From Cymbomonas tetramitiformis (lineage: Eukaryota; Chlorophyta; Pyramimonadophyceae; Pyramimonadales; Pyramimonadaceae): DNA of 11,637 nt. This document shows, piece after piece, positions 1 to 8,277 of this stretch. The stretch covers positions 1-11,637 of the forward strand of contig LGRX02010014.1 in NCBI GenBank assembly GCA_001247695.2, given 5' to 3'. How positions within the stretch are numbered: position 1 is the stretch's first letter; each line of letters starts with the position of its first letter. The notes under the pieces were generated by a model. The model was not told the DNA's origin, made no database searches, and saw nothing but the letters and a program-made list of their open reading frames with translations. The position numbers were made by a program, and so were the translations under genes.

Positions 1-98
1 CATCGTTAGCGTCTGGCGATCGTGAGATCGAAAATTCGACTGCGTCGTTCGTTGGGATTCGAGCTTTGCTGCTGCTGCTGCTGCTGCTGATTAAGGTA
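1..98 (+). repeat. Satellite unit 1 (partial, A2 tail)
   Basis: Only the tail of the unit lies in the window. It has the A2 form GAGATCGAAAATTCGACTG and (CTG)7 at 69-89, followed by a short ATTAAGGTA junction. Confidence 0.95.
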
Positions 99-235
99 CT
101 AGGCGCTGTCGATCACAAATATGCGATCTCCACTAGGCGTCGATCTTTTTGGACAGCACGATTACTTACCATGCGATGTTAACATGGATATCGCCATTAC
201 ATCATATGACCGCAGGATCATGTGCGCGATAGTGC

Positions 236-247
236 TTTGCTTTTTGC
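236..247 (+). repeat. 12-bp target-site duplication, left copy
   Basis: TTTGCTTTTTGC, part of the satellite unit, is repeated exactly at 1832-1843. It marks the left edge of the inserted element. Confidence 0.9.
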
Positions 248-393
248 ACGGTGGACTGGTCAGGCGGGAAAAAAGGCTGCGCAACGCTCTCACCCAAAAT
301 TTTTATGAAAAATTTCATGCGATATAATGGATAAAGGGAAGATAATTTTGAAATTATTCACGAGAATTTTGTGTTAAAGCGGGCTCTCACGAC

Positions 394-1203
394 ATGGGGG
401 GGCGAAAGCCGACATCTTGCGGACCGGCAACGAGTCCGCAGCACGAAGCAGCGGAGATGAGCCTCGAGTTACTCATCAGCACAGCTCAGGCTGCGCTGAG
501 AGCACAAAGGCTAGCACGAAGGCAGGGGGCGGCCCTGCCAGAATACATCGGTGACGACGAGTCCATCGCGCTTACGCCGCAACAGAGCCTAACTCATCTG
601 GCTCTGCACGCGACTCGAGCAGTTGCAGCAGCGGCAACGGTGTGCCTTCCCGCATTTGAGCGGGCTAGCACGACAGCACCGGGCTTGGCGACTTCATCGA
701 CGTTTCCGCCTTCTTCATCCACGCGTGGCACCGCCTCGTCGCAGGGGCCAAGCGTCAGGACCCTCAGGAGAACCACGCAGCGACAGAACGCGAAGGAGCG
801 CGCTGAGCGGAGAGATCCGCCAGCGACGACGGGGTTTTTCACGACTCCTTCCGTTCTGCCAACAGTCGTGCCAGGAGCATCTTTCACCTTTGGCAACGCC
901 TCTGGAACAGTGAAGTCCAGAGACTTCGCGCAAACCGCGGCGCCATCCTGTGGTGCAGCGGTTTCGGACTCAACGTTTTCGGACATCGTTCAGCGTGCAC
1001 CGTCTGGCACACCGCCTTCTCCTGGTGAGAAACGTAGTGGTAAACCGGCATCGGTGCCGCCTAGCCCACCGAGAACGAGCAAAAAGGGGAAAGCAGCTGC
1101 GCAGGGGGACTCGCAGGACGAGGACATCGCCGACCTCGAGTACGAGGACCCCTGGCATGAGGCGGACGGCTTGGACGTGGAGGTCTATGACCAGCACGTC
1201 TGA
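394..1203 (+). CDS. Unknown 269-residue ORF of the retroposon
   Basis: This is the only long frame in the 1.58-kb element and lies on the same strand as its 3' signals. It ends in TGA directly followed by TAA. I do not recognise the protein. Residues 1-75 are Ala/Leu/Gln-rich and could be partly helical. Residues about 85-125 are Ser/Thr/Pro-rich and look disordered. A basic stretch around 125-142 contains RRTTQRQNAKERAERRD. Residues about 200-235 are Pro/Ser/Lys-rich and include PPSPPRTSKKGK. The last 30 residues are strongly acidic (DEDIADLEYEDPWHEAD). I see no zinc knuckle, RRM, endonuclease or reverse transcriptase motif. By position it could be an ORF1-like nucleic-acid-binding protein, but that is inference. 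An in-frame ATG at 457 is an alternative start. The high GC content inflates open frames on both strands here, so translation is not certain. Confidence 0.45.
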   Translation: MGGRKPTSCGPATSPQHEAAEMSLELLISTAQAALRAQRLARRQGAALPEYIGDDESIALTPQQSLTHLALHATRAVAAAATVCLPAFERASTTAPGLATSSTFPPSSSTRGTASSQGPSVRTLRRTTQRQNAKERAERRDPPATTGFFTTPSVLPTVVPGASFTFGNASGTVKSRDFAQTAAPSCGAAVSDSTFSDIVQRAPSGTPPSPGEKRSGKPASVPPSPPRTSKKGKAAAQGDSQDEDIADLEYEDPWHEADGLDVEVYDQHV

Positions 1204-1746
1204 TAACCGGAACTCCGCCAGCTACATTTCCATGGCGCGCCTTCACTCAGCGCGCATGTGCAGGACCTGCTGGGAGCGAGTCAGCGGCCGACGAGTTTGG
1301 CAACCTGGCGGGACAGGCACGACAGAGCCGGCATCCGCTTTTCGTCCCCCACACCACGACGCATCTGGGGGTTTTCAGCGGCGGCAGCGGCGTGGTCATT
1401 AGACTGGCGCATCTACATTCGACCACAATATCTGCTCAACATCTACACTCTGCAGATCTTGCTCTAGTTGGAGCACAACTTGTGCTTTTAGAATTGCATG
1501 TATCCTAGGATATGCACCCCCACCGGGCCGCATACTGGGAGACCCCATTAGGAGCTCCACTAGTAGACGGCCTCACTTGGCATCGGACAAACTTGCTTGC
1601 CTGGTGCCAAATTAACAGTGGGAGCATCTTTAACCGCTTGTCGCCCGTGCCATCTGAACTGCAGCCTCCCGTTATGAGGCAGGGCTGCAGGGAGGGTTTT
1701 AACTTTTGCAAGTGATAACTGCCTGGGACATCTGTAGATAGGTAGA

Positions 1747-1752
1747 AATAAA
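1747..1752 (+). promoter_or_regulatory. AATAAA polyadenylation signal (candidate)
   Basis: A perfect AATAAA hexamer in the element's 3' region, on the strand of the ORF. It lies about 80 bp before the insertion boundary, farther from the end than a usual cleavage signal, so use by the element is uncertain. Confidence 0.4.
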
Positions 1753-1831
1753 GGGGCAGGCTTGACAGCTGTGCACCTCCTAACATAACGTCTCCGGTAG
1801 GAGTATGTCACATTTTTTCTTTTTCTTTTCT
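1752..1831 (+). repeat. Conserved 3' end of the retroposon family
   Basis: This segment aligns to 7103-7181. Shared blocks are AGGGGCAGGC, ACAGCTGTGCACCT, CTCCGGTAGGAG and GTCACATTTTTTCTTTTTCTTT. Differences are scattered substitutions and short indels, so the two copies are not recent duplicates of each other. The CTCC-GGTA-GGAG hairpin is kept in both; in the second copy it has five pairs (CCTCC/GGAGG). Confidence 0.9.
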
Positions 1832-1843
1832 TTTGCTTTTTGC
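1832..1843 (+). repeat. 12-bp target-site duplication, right copy
   Basis: TTTGCTTTTTGC, identical to 236-247. It follows the T-rich tail and leads straight back into satellite unit 2 (TTCCCAGCATGCC). Confidence 0.9.
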
Positions 1844-2009
1844 TTCCCAGCATGCCATGCCATAACGCGTGGGTGGCGTGGCGATAAATGTACGCGACTG
1901 CTGTGGCACTGTCATCGTTGGCGTCTGGCGATCGTGAGATGGAAAATTCGACTGCGTCGCCCGTTGGGATTCGAGCTTTGCTGCTGCTGCTGCTGCTGCA
2001 TGTAATACA

Positions 2010-2326
2010 CTAGGCGCTGTCGATCACAAATATGCGATCTCCACTAGGCGTCGATCTTGTTGGACAGCGCGATTAATTACCATGCGATGTTAACATGGAT
2101 ATCGCCATTACATCATCTGACCGCAGGATCATGTGCGCGACAGTGCTTTGCTTTTTGCTTCCCAGCATGCCATGCCATAACGCGTGGGTGGCGTCGTGGT
2201 ACATACACGCGACTGTGGTGGCACTGTCATCGTCAGCGTCCGGCGATCGTGAGATGAAACATTCGACTGTATCGCCCGTTGGGATTCGAGCTTTGCTGCT
2301 GCTGCTGCTGCTGATTAAGGTAAGTA
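2010..2326 (+). repeat. Satellite unit 3 (A1)
   Basis: 317 bp with an A1 tail; GAGATGAAACATTCG is its variant. (CTG)6 at 2296-2313, then a short ATTAAGGTAAGTA junction. Confidence 0.95.
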
Positions 2327-2740
2327 CTAGGCGCTGTCGATCACAAATATGCGATCTCCACTAGGCGTCGATCTTTTTGGACAGCGCGATTAATCACCAT
2401 GCGATGCTAACATGGATATCGCCATTATATTTTATGACCGCAGGATCATGTGCGCGACAGTGCTTTGCTTTTTGCTTCCCAGCATGCCATGCCATAACGC
2501 GTAGGTGGCGTCGCGATAAATGTACGCGACTGCAGTGGCACTGTCATCGTTAGCGTCCGGCGATCGTGAGATCGAAAATTCGACTGCGTCGCCCGTTGGG
2601 ATTCGAGCTTTGCTGCTGCTGCTGATTAAGGTAAGGTAAGGTAATTTGGTTTGGGTGAAGATTATAAAGGTCAAAGGTAGTAAGGTAAGTAAGGTAAGTA
2701 AGGTAATTTGGTTTGGGTGAAGATTATAAAGGTCAAAGGT
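2327..2740 (+). repeat. Satellite unit 4 (A2) with long linker
   Basis: The A2 tail has (CTG)4 at 2613-2624. A linker of about 116 bp follows (2625-2740). It contains two copies of the module GTAATTTGGTTTGGGTGAAG plus ATTATAAAGGTCAAAGGT, separated by AAGGTAAGT words. Confidence 0.95.
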
Positions 2741-3056
2741 CTAGGCGCTGTCGATCACAAATATGCGATCTCCACTAGGCGTCGATCTTTTTGGACAGCG
2801 CGATTAATCACCATGCGATGTTAACATGGATATCGCCATTACATCATATGACCGCAGGATCATGTGCGCGATAGTGCTCGTGCTTTTTGCTTCCCATCAT
2901 GCCATGCCATAACGCGTGGGTGGCGTCGCGATAAATGTACGCGACTGCAGTGGCACTGTCACCGTTGGCGTCTGGCGATCGTGAGATCGTTAATTCGACT
3001 GCGTCGCCCGTTGGGATTCGAGCTTTGCTGCTGCTGCTGCTGCTGCATGTAATACA
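2741..3056 (+). repeat. Satellite unit 5 (A2)
   Basis: 316 bp, A2 tail (GAGATCGTTAATTCG variant), (CTG)6 at 3028-3045. It ends in the CATGTAATACACTAGG junction otherwise seen only after unit 2, suggesting that units 2-3 and 5-6 come from one duplicated block. Confidence 0.95.
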
Positions 3057-3500
3057 CTAGGCGCTGTCGATCACAAATATGCGATCTCCACTAGGCGTCG
3101 ATCTTTTTGGACAGCACGATCAATTACCATGCGATGTTAACATGGATATCGCCATTACATCATATGACCGCAGGATCATGTGTGCGACAGTGCTTCGCTT
3201 TTTGCTTCCCAGCATGCCATGCCATAACGCGTGGGTGGCGTCGCGGTACATACACGCGACTGTTGTGGCACTGTCATCGTTAGCGTCTGGCGATCGTGAG
3301 ATGGAACATTCGACTGTATCGCCCGTTGGGATTCGAGCTTTGCTGCTGCTGCTGATTAAGGTAAGTAAGGTAATTTGGTTTGGTTGAAGATTATAAAGGT
3401 CAGAGGTAGGTAAGTAAGGTAAGTAAGGTAATTTGGTTTGGGTGAAGATTATAAAGGTCAGAGGTATTCACTTGATGCCAAGACGATAAAGGTCAGAGGT
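3057..3500 (+). repeat. Satellite unit 6 (A1) with triple linker
   Basis: The A1 tail has (CTG)4 at 3343-3354. The linker (3355-3500) holds three ATAAAGGTCAGAGGT modules. Two follow TTTGGTT(T/G)GG-type leads and the last follows a CACTTGATGCCAAGACG lead. Confidence 0.95.
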
Positions 3501-3975
3501 CTAGGCCCGGTCGATCTTAAATTAAGATCTCCACTAGGCGCATCTGACGGTCGATGGGATTATTTATCTTGCCGACGTGGCGCACTCGAGAGATCCGAAC
3601 ATGAACATCGAGCCATTCCATTAATGATTTGACATTTCTCGATCTGCGCCGCCTCGCGTCTGCTATGCAATGTAAAAGCGAATCTATCTGATTTCCGAAC
3701 ATCGCGTCGGCCATGCGATGTTTAAATCATTTTCGCCATTACATCATATGACCGCAGGATCATGTGCGCGACCGTGCTTTGCTTTTTGCTTCCCAGCATG
3801 CCATGCCATAACGCGTGGGTGGCGTCGTGGTACATACACGCGACTGTTGTGGCACTGTCATCGTTAGCGTCTGGCGATCGTGAGATGGAACATTCGACTG
3901 TATCGCCCGTTGGGATTCGAGCTTTGCTGCTGCTGCTGCTGCTGCTGCTGCTGATTGACTAAGGTAAGTAAGGTA
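3501..3975 (+). repeat. Satellite unit 7 (B head, A1 tail)
   Basis: The head differs from the A type between the opening CTAGG and CCATGCGATGTT. It contains GATCTTAA-A-TTAAGATC (3513-3529), GGGATTATTTATCTTGCCG, CGCACTCGAGAGATCCG and TGATTTGACATTTCTCGATC. A TGCGCCGC insertion distinguishes it from the other B heads. (CTG)9 at 3927-3953. Confidence 0.93.
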
Positions 3976-4444
3976 CTAGGCGCATCTGACGGTGGATGGG
4001 ATTATTTATCTTGCCGACGTGGCGCACTCGAGAGATCCGAACATGAACATCGAGTCTGCCATTCCATTAATGATTTGACATTTCTCGATCCTCGCGTCTG
4101 CTATGCAATATAAAAGCGAATCTATATGATTTCCGAACATCGCGTCGGCCATGCGATGTTTAAATCATTTTCGCCAGTACATCATATGACCGCAGGATCA
4201 TGTGCGCGACAGTGCTTTGCCTTTTGCTTCCCAGCATGCCATGCCATAACGCGTGGGTGGCGTCGCGATAAATGTACGTGACTGCAGTGGCACTGTCATC
4301 GTTAGCGCCTGGCGATCGTGAGATGAAACATTCGACTGTATCGCCCGTTGGGATTCGAGCTTTGCTGCTGCTGCTGCTGCTGATTGACTAAGGTAAGTAA
4401 GGTAAGGTAATTTGGTTTGGGTGAAGATTATAAAGGTCAGAGGT
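3976..4444 (+). repeat. Satellite unit 8 (truncated B head, mosaic tail)
   Basis: The B head begins at the second, internal CTAGGCG motif, so the first 33 bp of unit 7 (3501-3533) have no counterpart. The tail mixes A2 (ATAAATGTACG) and A1 (AACATTCGACTGTATCG) markers. (CTG)6 at 4365-4382; one linker module follows (4383-4444). Confidence 0.93.
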
Positions 4445-4770
4445 CTAGGCGCTGTCGATCACAAATATGCGATCTCCACTAGGCGTCGATCCTTTTTGGA
4501 CAGCACGGTTAATTACCATGCGATGTTAACATGGATATCGCCATTACATCATATGACCGCAGGATCATGTGCGCGACAGTGCTCCGCTTTTTGCTTCCCA
4601 GCATGCCATGCCATAACGCGTGGGTGGCGTCGTGGTACATACACGCGACTGTTGTGGCACTGTCATCGTTAGCGTCTGGCGATCGTGAGATGTAACATTC
4701 GACTGCGTCGCCCGTTGGGATTCGAGCTTTGCTGCTGCTGCTGCTGCTGCTGATTGACTAAGGTAAGGTA
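4445..4770 (+). repeat. Satellite unit 9 (A1, one A2 marker)
   Basis: 326 bp with (CTG)7 at 4732-4752. The tail is A1 except for GACTGCGTCGCCC, an A2 marker. Confidence 0.95.
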
Positions 4771-5091
4771 CTAGGCGCTGTCGATCACAAATATGCGATC
4801 TCCACTAGGCGTCGATCCTTTTTGGACAGCACGATTAATTACCATGCGATGTTAACATGGATATCGCCATTACATCATATGACCGCAGGATCATGTGCGC
4901 CACAGTGCTTTGCTTTTTGCTTCCCAGCATGCCATGCCATAACGCGTGGGTGGCGTCGTGGTACATACACGCGACTGTTGTGGCACTGTCATCGTTAGCG
5001 TCTGGCGATCGTGAGATGGAATATTCGACTGTATCGCCCGTTGGGATTCGAGCTTTGCTGCTGCTGCTGCTGCTGCTGATTGACTAAGGTA
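4771..5091 (+). repeat. Satellite unit 10 (A1)
   Basis: 321 bp, A1 tail, (CTG)7 at 5058-5078, then the short junction ATTGACTAAGGTA. Confidence 0.95.
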
Positions 5092-5541
5092 CTAGGCCCG
5101 GTCGATCTTAAATTAAGATCTCCACTAGGCGCATCTGACGGTCGATGGGATTATTTATCTTGCCGACGTGGCGCACTCGAGAGATCCGAACATGAACATC
5201 GAGTCCGCCATTCCATTAATGATTTGACATTTCTCGATCCTCGCGTCTGCTATGCAATGTAAAAGCGAATCTATCTGATTTCCGAACATCGCGTCGGCCA
5301 TGCGATGTTTAAATCATTTTCGCCATTACACTATCTGACCGTAGGATCATGTGCGCGACAGTGCTTTGCTTTTTGCTTCCCAGCATGCCATGCCATAACG
5401 CGTGTGCTTCCCAGCATGCCATGCCATAACGCGTGGGTGGCGTCGCGATAAATGTACGCGACTGCAGTGGCACTGTCATCGTTGGCGCCTGGCGATCGTG
5501 AGATCGAAAATTCGACTGCGTCGCCCGTTGGGATTCGCGCT

Positions 5542-5589
<48 letters not shown>

Positions 5590-5715
5590 ATTGACTATGT
5601 AAGTAAGTAAGTAAGGTAATTTACTTGGTGCCAAGATTATAAAGGTCAGAGGTAGGTAAGGTAAGTAAGTAAGTAAGGTAATTCACTTCATGCCAAGACG
5701 ATAAAGGTCAGAGGT
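5092..5715 (+). repeat. Satellite unit 11 (B head, A2 tail, (CTG)15)
   Basis: The longest unit, 624 bp. It combines a full B head, an internal 31-bp duplication (5374-5404 and 5405-5435, beginning TGCTTCCCAGC), an A2 tail, the longest CTG tract of the array (15 repeats, 5545-5589) and a linker with GTAAGTAAGTAAG runs and two ATAAAGGTCAGAGGT modules (5590-5715). Confidence 0.93.
5374..5435 (+). repeat. 31-bp direct duplication inside unit 11
   Basis: The 31 bp starting TGCTTCCCAGCATGCC and ending AACGCGTG occur twice head to tail with no spacer. Other units have one copy. Confidence 0.95.
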
Positions 5716-6090
5716 CTAGGCGCTGTCGATCACAAATATGCGATCTCCACTAGGCGTCGATCCTTTTGGACAGCATGATTAATTACCATGCGATGTTAAC
5801 ATGGATATCGCCATTACATCATATGACCGCAGGATCATGTGCGCGACAGTGCTTTGCTTTTTGCTTCCCGCATGCCATGCCATAACGCGTGGGTGGCGTC
5901 GTGGTACATACACGCGACTGTTGTGGCACTGTCATCGTTAGCGTCTGGCGATCGTAAGATGGAACATTCGACTGCGTCGCCCGTTGGGATTCGAGCTTTG
6001 CTGCTGCTGCTGCTGCTGCTGCTGCTGATTGACTAAGGTAAGGTAAGGTAAGGTAATTTACTTGATGCCAAGACTATAAAGGTCGGAGGT
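5716..6090 (+). repeat. Satellite unit 12 (A1)
   Basis: A1 tail with one A2 marker (GACTGCGTCG), (CTG)9 at 6001-6027 and a single linker module ending AGGTCGGAGGT (6028-6090). It lacks one base in CTTCCC-GCATGCC relative to the other units. Confidence 0.94.
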
Positions 6091-6697
6091 CTAGGCGCTG
6101 TCGATCACAAATATGCGATCTCCACTAGGCGTCGATCATTTTGGACAGCACGATTAATTACCATTCCGTCCGACGTGGCGCGCCGCGATGCTCGTATTTC
6201 TTTTTGTCGGGCGTTACATTTTAGTGCAGTCGTGGCAGCCGATGTTCCATCCGGAAATTTCGATTTACGAACATCGCGTCGGCCATGCGATGTTAACATG
6301 GATATCGCCATTACATCATCTGACCTCAGGATCATGTGCGCGACAGTGATTCGCTTTTTACTTCCCAGCATGCCATGCCATAACGCGTGGATGGCGTCGC
6401 GGTAAATATACGCGAATGCAGTGGCACTGTCATCGTTAGCGTCTGGCAATCGTGAGATCAAAAAATCGACTGCGTCGCCCGTTGGGATTGGAGCTTTGCT
6501 GCTGCTGCTGCTGCTGATTGACTAAGGTAAGGTAAGGTAAGGTAATTCACTTCATGCTAAGACTGTAAAGGTCAGAGGTAGGTAAGGTGAGTAAGTAAGT
6601 AAGTAAGGTAATTCACTTCATGCCAAGACGATAAAGATCAGAGGTAGTAAGTAAGTAAGGTAATTTACTTCATGCCAAAACGATAAAGGTCAGAGGT
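6091..6697 (+). repeat. Satellite unit 13 (C head, A2 tail)
   Basis: The head is A-type up to TTAATTACCAT. It then carries 122 extra bases (6165-6286) ending in GAACATCGCGTCGGCCAT before GCGATGTT resumes. The tail is a divergent A2 (TAAATATACGCGAATGCAG) with (CTG)6 at 6499-6516. Its linker (6517-6697) has three modules and (AAGT)n runs. Confidence 0.93.
6165..6286. repeat. 122-bp extra segment in unit 13
   Basis: It sits between two CCAT words (6161-6164 and 6283-6286), so removing it restores an A-type head. Its final portion (CATCGCGTCGGCCATGCGATG) matches the end of the B heads. It could be an insertion with a 4-bp duplication, or a recombinant between an A head and a third head type. Confidence 0.6.
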
Positions 6698-6977
6698 CTA
6701 GGCGCTGTCGATCACAAATATGCAATCTCCACTAGGCGTCGATCTTTTTGGACAGCACGGTTAATTACCATGCGATGTTGACATGGATATCGCCATTACA
6801 TCATATGACCGCAGGATCATGTGCGCGACAGTGCACTTTTTGCTTCCCAGCATGCCATGCCATAACGCGTGGGTGGCGTCGTGGTACATACACGCGACTG
6901 TTGTGGCACTGTCATCGTTAGCGTCTGGCGATCGTGAGATGGAACATTCGACTGTATCGCCCGTTGGGATTCGAGCT

Positions 6978-7019
<42 letters not shown>

Positions 7020-7039
7020 ATTGACTAAGTTAGTAAGTA
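6698..7039 (+). repeat. Satellite unit 14 (A1)
   Basis: 342 bp, A1 tail with (CTG)13 at 6981-7019, the second-longest tract. CTTTG is missing from the GTGCTTTGCTTTTTGC segment. Confidence 0.95.
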
Positions 7040-7088
7040 CTAGGCGCTGTCGATCACAAATATGCGATCTCCACTAGGCGTCGATCTA

Positions 7089-7100
7089 TTTGGACAGCAC
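7089..7100 (+). repeat. 12-bp target-site duplication, left copy
   Basis: TTTGGACAGCAC, a normal part of the satellite unit, repeated exactly at 7182-7193. Confidence 0.9.
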
Positions 7101-7181
7101 CCAGGGGCAGGCGTAACAGCTGTGCACCTTCAAATATCACGCCTCCGGTAGGAGGAGTCACATTTTTTCTTTTTCTTTTTC
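7101..7181 (+). mobile_element. 5'-truncated copy of the retroposon family
   Basis: An 81-bp insert flanked by a perfect 12-bp target-site duplication. It matches only the last 80 bp or so of the 1.58-kb element at 248-1831, in the same orientation, including the GGTA-loop hairpin (7142-7155) and the T-rich tail. Loss of the whole 5' part while keeping the exact 3' end is the usual product of aborted target-primed reverse transcription. Confidence 0.88.
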
Positions 7182-7193
7182 TTTGGACAGCAC
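7182..7193 (+). repeat. 12-bp target-site duplication, right copy
   Basis: TTTGGACAGCAC, identical to 7089-7100, leading back into the satellite (GATTAATTACC). Confidence 0.9.
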
Positions 7194-7458
7194 GATTAAT
7201 TACCATGCGATGTTAACATGGATATCGCCATTACATCATATGACCGCAGGATCATGTGCGCGACAGTGCTTTGCTTTTTGCTTCCCAGCATGCCATGCCA
7301 TAACGCGTGGGTGGCGTCATGGTACATACACGCGACTGTTGTGGCACTGTCATCGTTGGCGTCTGGCGATCGTGAGATGGAACATTCGACTGTATCGCCC
7401 GATGGGATTCGAGCTTTGCTGCTGCTGCTGCTGCTGCTGCTGCTGATTGACTAAGGTA

Positions 7459-7780
7459 CTAGGCGCTGTCGATCACAAATATGCGATCTCCACTAGGCGT
7501 CGATCCTTTTGGACAGCACGATTAATTACCATGCGATGTTAACATGGATATCGCCATTACATCATCTGACCGCAGGATCATGTGCGCGGCAGTGCTTTGC
7601 TTTTTGCTTCCCAGCATGCCACGCCATAACGCGTGGGTGGCGTCGTGGTACATACACGCGACTGTTGTGGCACTGTCATCGTTAGCGTCCGGCGATCGTG
7701 AGATGGAACATTCGACTGTATCGCCCGTTGGGATTCGAGCTTTGCTGCTGCTGCTGCTGATTGACTAAGGTAAGTAAGTA
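7459..7780 (+). repeat. Satellite unit 16 (A1)
   Basis: 322 bp, A1 tail, (CTG)5 at 7745-7759, short GGTAAGTAAGTA junction. Confidence 0.95.
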
Positions 7781-8277
7781 CTAGGCCCGGTCGATCTTAA
7801 ATTAAGATCTCCACTAGGCGCATCTGACGGTCGATGGGATTATTTATCTTGCCGACGTGGCGCACTCGAGAGATCCGAACATGAACATCGAGGCCGCCAT
7901 TCCATTAATGATTTGACATTTCTCGATCCTCGCGTCTGCTATGCAATGTAAAAGCGAATCTATCTGATTTCCGAACATCGCGTCGGCCATGCGATGTTTT
8001 AATAATTTTCGCCATTACACTATCTGACCGTAGGATCATGTGCGCGCCATTGCTTTGCTTTTTGCTTCCCAGCATGCCATGCCGCAACGCGTGGGTGGCG
8101 TCACGATAAATGTACGCGACTGCAGTGGCACTGTCATCGTTGGCGTCTGGCGATCGTGAGATCGAAAATTCGACTGCGTCGCCCGTTGGGATTCGAGCTT
8201 TGCTGCTGCTGCTGCTGCTGCTGCTGCTGATTGACTAAGGTAATTCACTTCATGCCAAGACGATAAAGGTCAGAGGT
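7781..8277 (+). repeat. Satellite unit 17 (B head, A2 tail)
   Basis: Full B head with the 17-nt near-palindrome around TTAAATTAA, A2 tail, (CTG)9 at 8203-8229 and a single linker module of the CACTTCATGCCAAGACG type (8230-8277). Confidence 0.93.

Larger units (their letters stand above)
248..1831 (+). mobile_element. Non-LTR-type retroposon with one ORF and no visible RT
   Basis: A 1,584-bp insert in satellite unit 2, flanked by perfect 12-bp direct repeats (236-247 and 1832-1843). There are no terminal inverted repeats or LTRs. The right end has AATAAA at 1747-1752, a CTCC-GGTA-GGAG hairpin at 1792-1803 and a T-rich tail (CATTTTTTCTTTTTCTTTTC). A second insertion at 7101-7181 keeps just this right end, which is what 5' truncation during target-primed reverse transcription produces. 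The right end is therefore the 3' end and the element reads on the + strand. It carries one 269-codon frame (394-1203), and I see no reverse transcriptase or endonuclease motif in any frame. It is most likely a non-autonomous or internally deleted LINE relative mobilised in trans. A retroposed host transcript is the main alternative. I cannot assign a clade. Confidence 0.82.
1204..1831 (+). other. 3' untranslated region of the retroposon
   Basis: This stretch of 628 bases follows the TGA-TAA stop. I see no credible coding frame in it, and in particular no remnant of a reverse transcriptase. It holds AATAAA at 1747-1752, about 80 bp before the end, and the terminal block from about 1752 that is shared with the short insertion at 7101-7181. 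Confidence 0.6.
99..2009 (+). repeat. Satellite unit 2, split by a retroposon
   Basis: Unit sequence occupies 99-247 and resumes at 1844-2009; the part between is the inserted element plus one target-site duplication. Joined, the unit is 315 bp, the normal length. The tail is A2-like, with (CTG)6 at 1981-1998. The junction to the next unit is the unusual CATGTAATACACTAGG, shared only with unit 5. Confidence 0.95.
7040..7458 (+). repeat. Satellite unit 15 (A1), split by a short retroposon
   Basis: 419 bp in total, or 326 bp after removing the 81-bp insert and one 12-bp duplication. A1 tail, (CTG)9 at 7419-7445. Confidence 0.95.

Noticed and set aside
594..986. Minus-strand 130-codon frame within the retroposon
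   Set aside because: It is a GC-driven shadow of the 394-1203 frame. The element's 3' signals and truncation pattern show that it reads on the + strand.
5402..5590. Open frames ending in poly-Cys (or poly-Ala on the other strand)
   Set aside because: These are only other readings of the CTG tract. They differ between units and are broken at random.
7101..7181. Simple satellite variant rather than an insertion
   Set aside because: The exact 12-bp flanking duplication and the match to the 3' end of the 1.58-kb element argue for retroposition.
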